Source: Clostridiales bacterium
GTDB taxonomy: Bacteria; Bacillota; Clostridia; Christensenellales; CAG-138
Assembly (NCBI GenBank): GCA_012838425.1
Contig: DUPG01000017.1
Location: forward strand, 1 to 32,342
Direction of reading: 5' to 3'
DNA: 32,342 bases
Shown here: positions 5,737 to 13,880 of the stretch, piece by piece
Layout of the letters: the number at the start of each line of letters is the position of its first letter
How positions within the stretch are numbered: position 1 is the stretch's first letter
Notes under the pieces: model-generated
What the model saw: the letters and a program-made list of their open reading frames with translations, nothing else
Told to the model about the DNA's origin: nothing
Database searches by the model: none
Translations under genes and position numbers: made by a program

Positions 5737-8565
5737 CTATATACTTGCTTTTTTGCTGGTGGTAGTTATCTTTTGCGTATGGTTGCATTTTATTGCCTCA
5801 TTGTTGAAATTTGTGCATCCATAAAAAACTTCTCCATTGCTTTGATTCATTCTAACAATCATGTAGCCATCTGCGCACTTTGGACACTTAAAAATATCAT
5901 ACATATTGTCGCGGCTGTTAGTCATAAAATCGCATATCTCAGGCTCATTGGTGCACATAAATAGCATCAAGCCGTAGTTTTTGTTAAACTCCTGTTTTAG
6001 CGGATAGTTGCATACAGGACAACGAAGGCGGAATTTCTCTTTGATATGAAACTTTAGGTTGTCAGGATATGGAATGTTAGCGTCTTTAATCAATTCTATG
6101 AGAAATCTTGAGGGGCGGTTTTCGGATGTTATAATATAAACATAGTTTTTTGTGCGGGTAAGTGCTACATAAAACAGTCGGCGTTCTTCAGCAAAAGGTA
6201 TAGTAGTATCTTCATGAACCACTAACTTCATAATCGGGTCGTCCTCTATTTGACAAGGGAATCCAAACTTATCCTCTATAATATTCAGCATTACTACATT
6301 ATCATAGCCGAGCCCTTTAGAGCTGTGAGCAGTCATAAAGTGAATATTTGCATTGGGATATTTTACGCTTCTAATCCGCCTGTTAGGCAGTTCTTCGAAT
6401 AATTGGGTTCTCACAAGATTATCAAAGTCAAAATTAAATCTGCCCAATAAAAGAATAGAGGATTCTATACCAAATTTATCAATGATTTTGCCTATCGCCT
6501 CTTCAACTTTTTCTGCATGTGCTTTCATAGGCTTGTTTGTGTCGTTATAGGCAATAATTTGAACGGGGTTTTCAAGGCGTTTGGGAGAAATCAGCTGCTT
6601 CTTTATCTGTGAAGAATTCTTCTGCACGAAGTTGCCCGCAATGTCTATGAGCTGCTGTGAATTGCGGTATGTGTGAGTGATTTTCAGCTCTATTCCTGAC
6701 CCCATAAGCTCTATAAACTTTGTGAAAAGACTTATGTCCGAGCCGGCGAACGCGAATATCGATTGCCAGTCATCGCCTACAGCCACAACCTTCGCCTTGG
6801 TTATTTCTGATAGCCGCTTTGTAAAGTCAAATCGCTGGCGGGCGATGTCTTGAAACTCGTCAATTATTATGTATTTATAGGATAGCTCAATGTGTTGATT
6901 CTTTATCTGCCGCAAGTAAAAATTCGCGTCGTTAATCATATCCGCGAAATCAATTTTGTTGGTGCGTTTAAGCTCGGATTGATAGTAATTATAAACTTGC
7001 TCAGCAATGTCAAGGAACAGTAGTGTTCGCGGATTATCTGTTTTTTTACGCAAAAGCTCAAAACCGTCTGCGCTATGGTATCCTAGGGTCTTATAATGCT
7101 CAATGAACTCTTTCAGGAAGTTTATGAATTGGAATATGTATTTGTCTTTACTAGTCTCAACGATTTTTTCATAGACTTCCTCAAAATTGCGTTGCTTTAG
7201 TATGAATCCCTCATTCTCCAATATCTCTTTCAAGTGCTCAATTAAGGGTCTGTTGTCATTATATGCTGACCATGTATTTAGCAGAGTGGTACCTAATGCT
7301 TTGTGCAATCGAATTTTGTCGTTTATGCTTTTTTTGTATTTCGCAAGCTGCTTGGGGGTGAACCTATTGTTCTTGCCGTTTTCGGTTAAAGCATAATGTT
7401 CTAAATATGCGACATGCTCACCCTGTCTTATAGTGAAATCAGGTGTGTACTTCTTTTTTGAGTTAAAGCTGCAGGGATATTCAGCTTCATATTCGTAATC
7501 TATGCCGTTCAGGTACAAAAAGTTAGCGATTTGCACTTCTTGAGCTGAACGCAAGTGTTCGCCTGTTAGTGTCTTAGCCCTTCTTGTGCGCTGATACTCT
7601 ACTTTCTTGATGTATTCGCCTAAGTCGCTCTTCAGTGTTTTATAATCCATTGCTGCTTTGTATTCGTGATATTGATTCAGTGAGCTGAAATCTTTGCAAA
7701 AAACTTCCTCAGGAATATTAAAATAATAGCCTAAGAACAATACTAAATTCTGCAGCAAGGGTTTATTGTCGAAAATCGTTTTTTCCAATATATCAAGTAT
7801 TATTTTTGTATAATTTATGTTAACATCAGGCGGCTGAGAACTGAAATCCCTTACCAAGTCAAATGCAAGCTTATGAAATGTGCAAATCTTAACAGGTATT
7901 CCTAATCCCTGATTTATTCGTTCCTTTAATTCTTCAATAGCTTTGTTAGTATATGAAATAACGATTATCTCTTCGGGGTTTATGTGCTTTTTTTCTACAA
8001 GATATTTTACTTTGGCTGCCATTGTAGTAGTCTTTCCTGCTCCGGCGCCTGCAACTAACAAGCAATAGTCATCGTCTATTATAACCGCTCTGCGTTGCTC
8101 ATCATCTAATACAATATTTGGGTCGATGCTTTTTAGCATGTTATCAAAATACTCTTTTTCGCGTTCTAACTCCTGTTCAACATAATTGGAATTATGAACA
8201 GCTATATCCTCTTCAAGAGTGCTGTATCTGTGAATAAACCTTTCCAAATCTTCTATATTTACTCTATATTTGAGTACATTCTTTTTAATGCGATGCAGCA
8301 CTGAGCTGTTATTTAGCTTCTCGAAGTATGCTGAATATGTATTTATTAGGTGTTCCTTCTTCTTTGATGATATGTAGCTTTGCTTGAATAAGCTTAAATA
8401 ATCTTTATCAAAAGAAATAAGTACATTGCCGATATTGGCATAATCAATTTCGATAGGTCGGTTGCTTGTTTCATAAAAGTACTCCGCAGGCAAACCGCAG
8501 TGTGGGCAAGCATTTGCCCTATCAGAAATCATATTCTTACATTCAGGACAAGCTATAAGTGCCAT
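5737..8565 (-). CDS. UvrD/Rep-family (helicase IV-like) DNA helicase with zinc ribbons at both ends
   Basis: This 942-residue superfamily 1A helicase is likely ATP-driven and acts on DNA in repair, recombination or defence. In order: an N-terminal zinc ribbon (C6, C9, C20, C23); Walker A GAGAGKTTT near residue 173; a middle insertion near 355-390 with YEYEAEYPCSF, YTPDF and YLEHYAL, resembling the segment found in helicase IV-type proteins; Walker B IIIDEFQDIARQ near 566; VGDDWQSIFAFAG; THTYRNSQQL; TAHSSKGLGYDNVV near 745; RLFYVALTRTK; and two C-terminal topoisomerase-type zinc ribbons (CPVC...CTNEPEICDF, then CPKC...CNH). The start is ATG 8565 behind GGGAG, one base after the upstream gene's stop. 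The PDF and ExH spacing hints at a PD-(D/E)XK-like fold, but that is inference. Confidence 0.88.
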   Translation of the reverse strand: MALIACPECKNMISDRANACPHCGLPAEYFYETSNRPIEIDYANIGNVLISFDKDYLSLFKQSYISSKKKEHLINTYSAYFEKLNNSSVLHRIKKNVLKYRVNIEDLERFIHRYSTLEEDIAVHNSNYVEQELEREKEYFDNMLKSIDPNIVLDDEQRRAVIIDDDYCLLVAGAGAGKTTTMAAKVKYLVEKKHINPEEIIVISYTNKAIEELKERINQGLGIPVKICTFHKLAFDLVRDFSSQPPDVNINYTKIILDILEKTIFDNKPLLQNLVLFLGYYFNIPEEVFCKDFSSLNQYHEYKAAMDYKTLKSDLGEYIKKVEYQRTRRAKTLTGEHLRSAQEVQIANFLYLNGIDYEYEAEYPCSFNSKKKYTPDFTIRQGEHVAYLEHYALTENGKNNRFTPKQLAKYKKSINDKIRLHKALGTTLLNTWSAYNDNRPLIEHLKEILENEGFILKQRNFEEVYEKIVETSKDKYIFQFINFLKEFIEHYKTLGYHSADGFELLRKKTDNPRTLLFLDIAEQVYNYYQSELKRTNKIDFADMINDANFYLRQIKNQHIELSYKYIIIDEFQDIARQRFDFTKRLSEITKAKVVAVGDDWQSIFAFAGSDISLFTKFIELMGSGIELKITHTYRNSQQLIDIAGNFVQKNSSQIKKQLISPKRLENPVQIIAYNDTNKPMKAHAEKVEEAIGKIIDKFGIESSILLLGRFNFDFDNLVRTQLFEELPNRRIRSVKYPNANIHFMTAHSSKGLGYDNVVMLNIIEDKFGFPCQIEDDPIMKLVVHEDTTIPFAEERRLFYVALTRTKNYVYIITSENRPSRFLIELIKDANIPYPDNLKFHIKEKFRLRCPVCNYPLKQEFNKNYGLMLFMCTNEPEICDFMTNSRDNMYDIFKCPKCADGYMIVRMNQSNGEVFYGCTNFNNEAIKCNHTQKITTTSKKASI

Positions 8566-8566
8566 A

Positions 8567-9319
8567 TTACTCCCTAATATCCACACCAAGCGTTCTCAAG
8601 CGGTTCTTTACTTCATCTATGCTGCATTTACATGTTACAGCGATTTCGTAAAGTGGAACATCTTTATTATATAAATCTAATAGCGTAATGTCTTGAGCCT
8701 CAGTCCATACTTTTTCAGCCGAAGTCTGCGGCGAATTTGCTTGTGTGTTGGTTATTTTCAATTTTGGTTCCTGAGCATGCCTGATTATCAAATCAAGATT
8801 ATCCACTATGAATTTTTGCGCGTTTTCATTGTATGTGTTTACATTAAATACGCCGTATATGCCGTTACGAGATTCAACAGCGATTCCTATTTCATAGCCC
8901 TTTAATGTGGCAAATCTTTTGTTACGCCCTCTTGCATCCCTTTTAATTTCTAAATATCCATGTTCTAAAAGCCAGTTAGTAATCCACACAGCGTTGAATT
9001 TTTTGCAGTTGTTTTCCGCTGTTACTGCATTTATTTTATCAGTTATTTGACCAACTAAGACCTTGCGCTCTATTGGCAGAATCTTCGCTTTCTGCTCCTC
9101 AGTGATGAAAAACGGTATTGAAGTTTTATTCTTCCCAATAACACCGCTGTTTGCAATCAGTTGGTCTAACACTTCCACAACGTAGAAGAAACATCTTGAT
9201 ATTCGAATATTATTAAGTATTGAATCCTGCTCTATACATGTGTTGCTAATCGGGTCTATTCCATTAGCTAATTTATGAATATACATTCTCGCCCTTTTTA
9301 ACTTTTCGAATTCGCTCAT
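8567..9319 (-). CDS. Myb/SANT-like DNA-binding protein paired with the helicase
   Basis: The 250-residue protein starts at ATG 9319 behind AAGGAG. The N-terminus, KLKRARMYIHKLANGIDP followed by NNIRISRCFFYVVEVLDQLI, is a motif I recall from uncharacterised Bacillota proteins. A middle winged-helix-like part follows (VWITNWLLEHGYLEI). Residues about 211-250 (WTEAQDITLLDLYNKDVPL, then EIAVTCKCSIDEVKNRLRTL) resemble a Myb/SANT or sigma-like helix-turn-helix. It ends one base before the helicase start and is translationally adjacent, so it may recruit the helicase to DNA. No catalytic motif is visible. Confidence 0.7.
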   Translation of the reverse strand: MSEFEKLKRARMYIHKLANGIDPISNTCIEQDSILNNIRISRCFFYVVEVLDQLIANSGVIGKNKTSIPFFITEEQKAKILPIERKVLVGQITDKINAVTAENNCKKFNAVWITNWLLEHGYLEIKRDARGRNKRFATLKGYEIGIAVESRNGIYGVFNVNTYNENAQKFIVDNLDLIIRHAQEPKLKITNTQANSPQTSAEKVWTEAQDITLLDLYNKDVPLYEIAVTCKCSIDEVKNRLRTLGVDIRE

Positions 9320-9353
9320 AATAACTCCTTCGCTTGTTGGAATATCTTGTATA

Positions 9354-9382
9354 ATGATAGCATTTTATATGACTTCATGCAA
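9354..9382 (-). promoter_or_regulatory. promoter of the Myb-like/helicase operon
   Basis: TTGCAT (9382-9377), a 17-bp spacer and TATCAT (9359-9354) lie about 35 bp upstream of the start codon at 9319 on the minus strand. Confidence 0.6.
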
Positions 9383-9391
9383 ATTTTATCG

Positions 9392-9401
9392 AAACCGGTT
9401 T
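9392..9401. promoter_or_regulatory. AAACCGGTTT palindrome, possible operator
   Basis: A perfect 10-bp palindrome with LacI-family operator character (AAACC-GGTTT) sits between the divergent promoter regions and 4 bp upstream of the TATAAT box (9406-9411) of the plus-strand DUF2508-like gene. A repressor bound here would block that promoter and perhaps the divergent one. No LacI-type regulator is in the window. Confidence 0.4.
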
Positions 9402-9452
9402 ATCGTATAATCTTCTGTCAATACTATACTCACAGAATATATGGAGGTATAT

Positions 9453-9656
9453 ATGTTTAATCAAACCGATTCATACTACGAAAATCTAAGCATAAAGAAC
9501 GCGCTTGATGAGTGGCAGGCGGCGCGAACACGCTTCAACACAGCCACCGACCCCAAGATGATTGAGCTTGCGATATATCAGATGCAATCAGCGCAAAAGC
9601 GATTTGTGTATCTGTTGAAGGAGAAAGCAGGGGAAGGGAAAGGGCTTGCGCCATGA
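9453..9656 (+). CDS. DUF2508 (YaaL-like) small protein
   Basis: The product has 67 residues with start ATG 9453 behind GGAGG; a start four codons earlier is possible but would place the Shine-Dalgarno sequence inside the coding region. The pattern of an EW helix (NALDEWQAARTRFNTAT), then AIYQMQSAQKRFVYLLKEK, matches the DUF2508/YaaL family, whose function is unknown. In Bacillus yaaL lies next to recR; no recR is present here. It is predicted to be two helices, cytosolic. A terminator follows at 9751-9782. Confidence 0.65.
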   Translation: MFNQTDSYYENLSIKNALDEWQAARTRFNTATDPKMIELAIYQMQSAQKRFVYLLKEKAGEGKGLAP

Positions 9657-9750
9657 AGACACTCTTTGCGTGAATAAGACTGCGGTTGCGTTGCCGAATG
9701 AAGTTAATGGTAGAGTGGGCGCTTGAGGCGTGAAATTATTATAATAGGTG

Positions 9751-9782
9751 GTAATATTGCACTTAGCGCAATATTACTTTTG
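9751..9782 (+). terminator. intrinsic terminator after the DUF2508-like gene
   Basis: A 10-bp perfect stem GTAATATTGC/GCAATATTAC with a 7-nt loop is followed by TTTTG. The T tract is short, so it may be partial. Confidence 0.6.
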
Positions 9783-9856
9783 CTTCGATAGTGTTGGGAT
9801 TCCGAAGGGCTTAGCCCTTTGGCGGGGCTTGGGGCAATGCCCTAAAATTATGCACA

Positions 9857-9883
9857 GAAATAATAAAGGGGCTTGCGCCCCTT
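9857..9883 (-). terminator. terminator of the alpha-oxoamine synthase gene
   Basis: On the minus strand AAGGGGC-GCAA-GCCCCTT is followed by TATTATTT, starting five bases after the stop codon. It has a GNRA tetraloop like the riboswitch terminators. Confidence 0.75.
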
Positions 9884-9887
9884 CAGC

Positions 9888-11063
9888 TTATGAATTCTTA
9901 ATAACCCTTGCGATAATCTCCACCGCTCTGTCCATCTGCTCTTTGGTGTGGGTTGCGGTAAGGCTTGTGCGCAGCAGGCACATTCCTTCGGGAACAGCGG
10001 GCGGCAGTACGGGGTTAACGTACACGCCTTCGTGCAACAGCTTCTTAGCTATAACCAATGTGCGCTCCTGAGTTTCGGTCAATATGGGAACGATAGCGGT
10101 TTGACTCGGCAGCACAGGCACTCCGTTGCTTTCTAAGCCCTTCCTGTAATATTCGGCGATATCAGCTAAACGCTTCACTCTGTCGGGCTCGGACTTCAAT
10201 ATCCTGAGAGCCGCCAAAGCAGCCGCAGCATTCGCAGGAGGAATTGACGCGCTGAAAATAAACGGACGCGACTTATGCTTTGCGTAGAACAGCACCTCAT
10301 TGCTTGCCGCAACACAGCCGCCAAGCGAAGCCAGCGACTTCGAGAATGTGGTCATAATTATGTCCACATCATCGGTAACGCCATAGTAGTTCGCTGTGCC
10401 TCTGCCGCAATCGCCAATCATTCCAACGCCATGCGCGTCGTCAACCATCAATGCGGCCTTGTACTTCTTTTTCAGCTCTATAATTTCAGGAAGCTTCGCA
10501 ATGTCGCCGCTCATTGAGAACACACCGTCTGTTATAATCAGCTTCGGCGCGTCTGCGGGAATGAACTCCAAGCGTTCGCGCAAGGAATCCATGTTCGAAT
10601 GCTCATACTTGAAAACCTTCTTCGCGAAGCTCAAGCGGCAGGCGTCTATTATGCTTGCGTGATTTTCAGAGTCGTTGATAATGTATGTGTGTCTGTCAAC
10701 AAGTGCTGTGATGATTCCCAAATTCGTCTGGAAGCCTGTCGAGAATGTCAGCGCGGCTTCTTTTCCGAAGAAATCCGCAAGCTCGCGCTCCAGCTCTTCA
10801 TGTAGAACGAGTGTGCCGTTCAAAAAACGCGAACCCGAACAGCCTGTGCCGTACCTTTGCAACGCCTCCATAGCCGCTTTGATTGTGCGCGGGTCATTGG
10901 TTAAGCCCATGTAGTTGTTTGAGCCTAACATTATCGTGCGTTTGCCGTCTATTACAACCTCTGTGTCCTGAGCAGTTTCAAGCGCGTGAAAATAGGGGTA
11001 TATTCCCGCATCAATAGTCTGCTTGATATACTCAACATTCTTAATATCATCGAATAATTCCAA
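9888..11063 (-). CDS. PLP-dependent alpha-oxoamine synthase, serine palmitoyltransferase/KBL-like
   Basis: The 391-residue aminotransferase fold-type I enzyme condenses an amino acid with an acyl-CoA, releasing CO2 (or, in KBL, forms 2-amino-3-ketobutyrate). Visible are GSNNYMGLTN, YGTGCSGSRFLNGTL, DSENHASIIDACRLSF, DGVFSMSGDIAKLPEI, VDDAHGVGMIG and the PLP-lysine site TTFSKSLASLGG. The GSRFLNGT and FSKSLASLGG wording is closer to bacterial serine palmitoyltransferases than to E. coli KBL (TLGKALGG), but substrate assignment is not secure; AONS and KBL remain possible. The start codon is TTG 11063, chosen because AAGGAG lies 7 nt before it. The gene stands alone with its own promoter and terminator, away from threonine dehydrogenase or biotin genes. 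Confidence 0.85.
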   Translation of the reverse strand: MELFDDIKNVEYIKQTIDAGIYPYFHALETAQDTEVVIDGKRTIMLGSNNYMGLTNDPRTIKAAMEALQRYGTGCSGSRFLNGTLVLHEELERELADFFGKEAALTFSTGFQTNLGIITALVDRHTYIINDSENHASIIDACRLSFAKKVFKYEHSNMDSLRERLEFIPADAPKLIITDGVFSMSGDIAKLPEIIELKKKYKAALMVDDAHGVGMIGDCGRGTANYYGVTDDVDIIMTTFSKSLASLGGCVAASNEVLFYAKHKSRPFIFSASIPPANAAAALAALRILKSEPDRVKRLADIAEYYRKGLESNGVPVLPSQTAIVPILTETQERTLVIAKKLLHEGVYVNPVLPPAVPEGMCLLRTSLTATHTKEQMDRAVEIIARVIKNS

Positions 11064-11120
11064 ATTAAACTCCTTATAATTACAAATTTGACTGCCAAGC
11101 AGCCACTAATAAACTACTTT

Positions 11121-11148
11121 ATTATACAACATTTTTTGTGTTTAGCAA
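11121..11148 (-). promoter_or_regulatory. promoter of the alpha-oxoamine synthase gene
   Basis: TTGCTA (11148-11143), 16 bp and TATAAT (11126-11121), about 58 bp before the TTG start codon. Confidence 0.65.
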
Positions 11149-11171
11149 TGGAAAATGATGATTGATATAAT

Positions 11172-11206
11172 AGTGTGGAGTGTGGAGTGTGGAGTGTGGA
11201 GTGTGA
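11172..11206. repeat. five tandem 7-bp units AGTGTGG
   Basis: Four exact units and a fifth with one change (AGTGTGA) lie between the alpha-oxoamine synthase promoter and the next terminator. This is a simple-sequence repeat likely to vary in copy number by slippage. Confidence 0.9.
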
Positions 11207-11261
11207 AGTTTTGTGTTTGTGGTTTGAAATTATTAAAAACGAAGCACAAAGTGCAAGTGAT

Positions 11262-11289
11262 AAAAAATGAGGACGCGTAAATGCGTCCT
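11262..11289 (-). terminator. terminator after the membrane protein gene
   Basis: On the minus strand AGGACGC-ATTTAC-GCGTCCT is followed by CATTTTTT. It lies about 50 bp after the stop codon at 11337. Confidence 0.8.
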
Positions 11290-11336
11290 GCTATCATCAA
11301 AATGTTGCGCGTGGTGCGATATTTTACAACCGAAGG

Positions 11337-11942
11337 CTATTGCTCATTATCCGTTTCTTCAATATCCGTTTGCTCCTCGGCCTGAATCTGCGTCGCATTG
11401 CTTATAGGCTGCGCGTATTGTGTTGTATATTGGTTCGGGTTTTCTGTGAAGCTCGGGTTTGTGCCTGTTTGCTGCGCAAAGAATTCATTGCTTTTCTCTA
11501 ACATGTGCTTGTTGAATTTTATGCCGGCAAATACGCCTTGAATCACTAAGGAAACAATTACCAAGTCGAATACTATGTTTATGTATAGCGAGCGGAGCTC
11601 CTCAGAGTTTCCCTTAACAATAAGGTAGAGTGTAAACAGCGCATCGAGTACCACAAGCACTGTGGCGGCTATCAGCCAGCCGTACCTGTTGGTGTCCTTT
11701 GAAGAGAAATAGCATAAAACAAGTATGGCAATGAATACTACTGCAATTACATAAGCACCAATCATGTATTCTTGTTTAAGGAATGGCGCGAGCACAAAAA
11801 GCAATTGAGGCGTTGTGGTTGAGAACAGAAAGGTCACACTGCTTTTAGACACTATCAACAGACAGTTTACAAATGTAAATGCGACTGTAATCAAAAGATT
11901 CCGACGCGCGGCATTATACTTCTTGAGTAATATGTCTTCCAT
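11337..11942 (-). CDS. membrane protein of unknown function
   Basis: The product has 201 residues with about five hydrophobic segments between residues 14 and 145 (LLITVAFTFVNCLLIV; FVLAPFL; YVIAVVFIAILVLCYF; LIAATVLVVLDALFTLYLIV; LYINIVFDLVIVSLVIQGVF). A cytosolic, Gln/Thr/Glu-rich low-complexity tail of about 45 residues ends in ETDNEQ. The start is ATG 11942 behind AGAGG. It resembles small polytopic proteins common in Clostridia, but I know of no function. It is a single-gene unit with its own promoter (TTGATA-N17-TATTAT) and terminator. Confidence 0.75.
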   Translation of the reverse strand: MEDILLKKYNAARRNLLITVAFTFVNCLLIVSKSSVTFLFSTTTPQLLFVLAPFLKQEYMIGAYVIAVVFIAILVLCYFSSKDTNRYGWLIAATVLVVLDALFTLYLIVKGNSEELRSLYINIVFDLVIVSLVIQGVFAGIKFNKHMLEKSNEFFAQQTGTNPSFTENPNQYTTQYAQPISNATQIQAEEQTDIEETDNEQ

Positions 11943-11972
11943 TTTATTTCCTCTCTTTGATATAATATTTAT

Positions 11973-12001
11973 ATAATACGCTTATGAAACAGAAATATCA
12001 A
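11973..12001 (-). promoter_or_regulatory. promoter of the membrane protein gene
   Basis: TTGATA (12001-11996), a 17-bp spacer and TATTAT (11978-11973), followed by the ribosome binding site about 25 bp on. The rest of 12002-12175 is AT-rich with no feature I can support. Confidence 0.65.
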
Positions 12002-12175
12002 TAGGAATTTGAAGAATTTTCCGTTTTTAGAAGATAATTATTAGCAAAAGCGTTTATATCATTTAGAAATATTCAGCGGCAATAAGAATATGGTGAGTGT
12101 AATAGATACTCTGCGCGGTCTTTTGTGAATAATAGCCTAAGTGCCATCTGCGATACTTTCTAAGTAAATTCCCAA

Positions 12176-12206
12176 AAGTAAAAACGCCCTGATTTCTCAG
12201 AGCGTT
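12176..12206 (-). terminator. terminator of tuf
   Basis: On the minus strand AACGCTCTGA-GAAA-TCAGGGCGTT, continuing into TTTTTAC, is a 10-bp stem with one wobble pair and a GAAA tetraloop, 18 bp after the stop codon. Confidence 0.9.
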
Positions 12207-12223
12207 CCTTGGGTTATCTTAAA

Positions 12224-13432
12224 TTATTCGATAACTGATGCAACAACACCCGAACCTACTGTGCGGCCGCCTTCGCGGATAGCGAAGCGCAAACCGTCTT
12301 CAATAGCTATGGGCGTGATGAGCTCAACTTCCATGTCGATATGGTCGCCGGGTGTAACCATTTCAATGCCGTCGGGCAGCTTAATAACGCCGGTAACGTC
12401 GGTAGTTCTGAAATAGAACTGAGGACGATAGCCCGAGAAGAAGGGGGTATGACGACCGCCTTCTGCTGCGGTCAAAACGTAAACCTGAGCCTTGAACTTT
12501 GTGTGGGGCTTAATTGAACCGGGCTTTGCTAAAACTTGACCGCGTTCAATTTCTGTGCGTGTGATACCACGAAGCAGTGCGCCGATGTTGTCGCCGGCGA
12601 TAGCTTGGTCAAGAAGCTTTCTGAACATTTCAACGCCTGTAACAACTGTTGAACGGGTTTCGCGCAAGCCAACGATTTCAACTGTATCCTGAACCTTAAC
12701 TGTGCCGCGCTCAACTCTACCGGTAGCAACTGTACCACGGCCTGTGATTGAGAATACGTCTTCAACAGGCATCAAGAAGGGCTTGTCTGATGCGCGCTCG
12801 GGATCGGGTATTGTAGCGTCAACAGCGTCCATAAGCTCGAAAATGGACTTGCATTCGGGAGCGTCTTCAGCGTTCTTGCCGGCTGTGAGAGCTTCCAAAG
12901 CCTGAAGTGCCGAACCACGAATGATGGGTGTGTCGTCTCCTGGGAACTCGTATTCGTTCAACAGTTCGCGAACTTCCATTTCAACGAGCTCTAACAGCTC
13001 TTCGTCGTCAACCTGGTCAACCTTGTTCAAGAAAACAACGATGTAGGGAACGCCAACCTGACGAGCAAGCAGTATGTGCTCACGAGTCTGAGGCATGGGA
13101 CCGTCTGCTGCCGAAACAACGAGAATAGCGCCGTCCATCTGTGCTGCGCCGGTTATCATGTTCTTAACATAGTCAGCGTGGCCGGGGCAGTCAACATGCG
13201 CATAGTGACGCTTTGCGGTTTCATATTCAACGTGTGAGGTGTTGATTGTTATTCCGCGAGCTTTCTCTTCGGGAGCCTTGTCGATTTCGTCATAATGCAT
13301 TGCTGCTGCTTGACCCTTTTGAGCAAGAGTCATTGTGATTGCAGCTGTAAGCGTGGTCTTGCCATGGTCAACGTGACCGATGGTACCAATGTTTACGTGC
13401 GGCTTGGTTCTTTCAAATTTCGCCTTTGCCAT
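12224..13432 (-). CDS. tuf: elongation factor Tu
   Basis: This 402-residue translational GTPase delivers aminoacyl-tRNA to the ribosome. The G domain has GHVDHGKT (residues 18-25), [13 protein letters not shown] and NKVD, followed by both beta-barrel domains ([30 protein letters not shown]). The start is ATG 13432 behind GGAGG; the five-codon upstream extension contains the Shine-Dalgarno sequence. Unlike the common rpsL-rpsG-fusA-tuf arrangement, tuf here is alone, 75 bp downstream of tRNA-Gly on the same strand, with its own likely promoter and a strong terminator. It may be co-transcribed with the tRNA from the stronger promoter at 13718-13746. Confidence 0.98.
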   Translation of the reverse strand: MAKAKFERTKPHVNIGTIGHVDHGKTTLTAAITMTLAQKGQAAAMHYDEIDKAPEEKARGITINTSHVEYETAKRHYAHVDCPGHADYVKNMITGAAQMDGAILVVSAADGPMPQTREHILLARQVGVPYIVVFLNKVDQVDDEELLELVEMEVRELLNEYEFPGDDTPIIRGSALQALEALTAGKNAEDAPECKSIFELMDAVDATIPDPERASDKPFLMPVEDVFSITGRGTVATGRVERGTVKVQDTVEIVGLRETRSTVVTGVEMFRKLLDQAIAGDNIGALLRGITRTEIERGQVLAKPGSIKPHTKFKAQVYVLTAAEGGRHTPFFSGYRPQFYFRTTDVTGVIKLPDGIEMVTPGDHIDMEVELITPIAIEDGLRFAIREGGRTVGSGVVASVIE

Positions 13433-13464
13433 TTTTGTGTCCTCCAAATATTTTTTGAATTAGT

Positions 13465-13493
13465 ACTATAAAGCAATAGTTATGGCATGGTAA
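13465..13493 (-). promoter_or_regulatory. possible tuf-proximal promoter
   Basis: TTACCA (13493-13488), 17 bp and TATAGT (13470-13465) lie between the tRNA-Gly 3' end and tuf. The match is moderate. Confidence 0.4.
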
Positions 13494-13507
13494 GGTAAGG
13501 GTTTTGC

Positions 13508-13581
13508 TGGAGCGGGTGATGGGAATCGAACCCACATTATCGGCTTGGGAAGCCGACGCTCTGCCACTGAGCTACACCCGC
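13508..13581 (-). tRNA. tRNA-Gly, anticodon CCC
   Basis: A full cloverleaf is seen on the minus strand: acceptor GCGGGTG/CACCCGC, D arm GCTC...GAGC, anticodon stem TCGGC/GCCGA with loop TTCCCAA (anticodon CCC), T arm TGGG-TTCGATT-CCCA, discriminator U and an encoded CCA end. U73 fits glycine identity. It reads GGG. Confidence 0.95.
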
Positions 13582-13717
13582 ACGGTGCCGCGTCAAAAAA
13601 ACCGACGCACTATACCGTTTGCACACCGGGTGCGCTTACGCTTTAACATCCCGCCAATGACTTATTAAGCCACCGTTTCCTTGAACAAACCATAATATAT
13701 GCAATTATAGCCACTAT
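13582..13717 (-). other. 130-nt leader of the tRNA-Gly/tuf transcript
   Basis: Between the strong promoter and the tRNA 5' end, the minus strand carries a hairpin GCGCA-CCCGG-TGTGC and then GTGCGTC...GACGCGGCAC around a run of seven T residues just before the tRNA. No ORF with a ribosome binding site was found. The leader is longer than tRNA processing needs and could hold an attenuator or a small RNA, but no class is recognised. Confidence 0.35.
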
Positions 13718-13746
13718 ATTGTAATGCGACATAAAATGTTTGTCAA
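13718..13746 (-). promoter_or_regulatory. strong sigma-A promoter of tRNA-Gly/tuf
   Basis: Perfect TTGACA (13746-13741), a 17-bp spacer and TACAAT (13723-13718). Confidence 0.85.
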
Positions 13747-13880
13747 CCGAAAATTATAATTTTGCTTTTGGAATTTGGGGTTTTGATATGAGTAGGAGTA
13801 GCATATTTGTGAAAAAATATACAATTCACTTGCGCAAATGCAAATAATTATGCTATTTCAACATCAAATATTATATCAGC

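Noticed and set aside
9748-10071. 107-codon plus-strand ORF across the terminator and the synthase gene end
   Set aside because: It runs through two terminator hairpins and opposite a clear PLP-enzyme coding sequence.
11172-11206. Short regular repeats suggesting a CRISPR array
   Set aside because: The units are 7 bp with no spacers; this is a simple tandem repeat.
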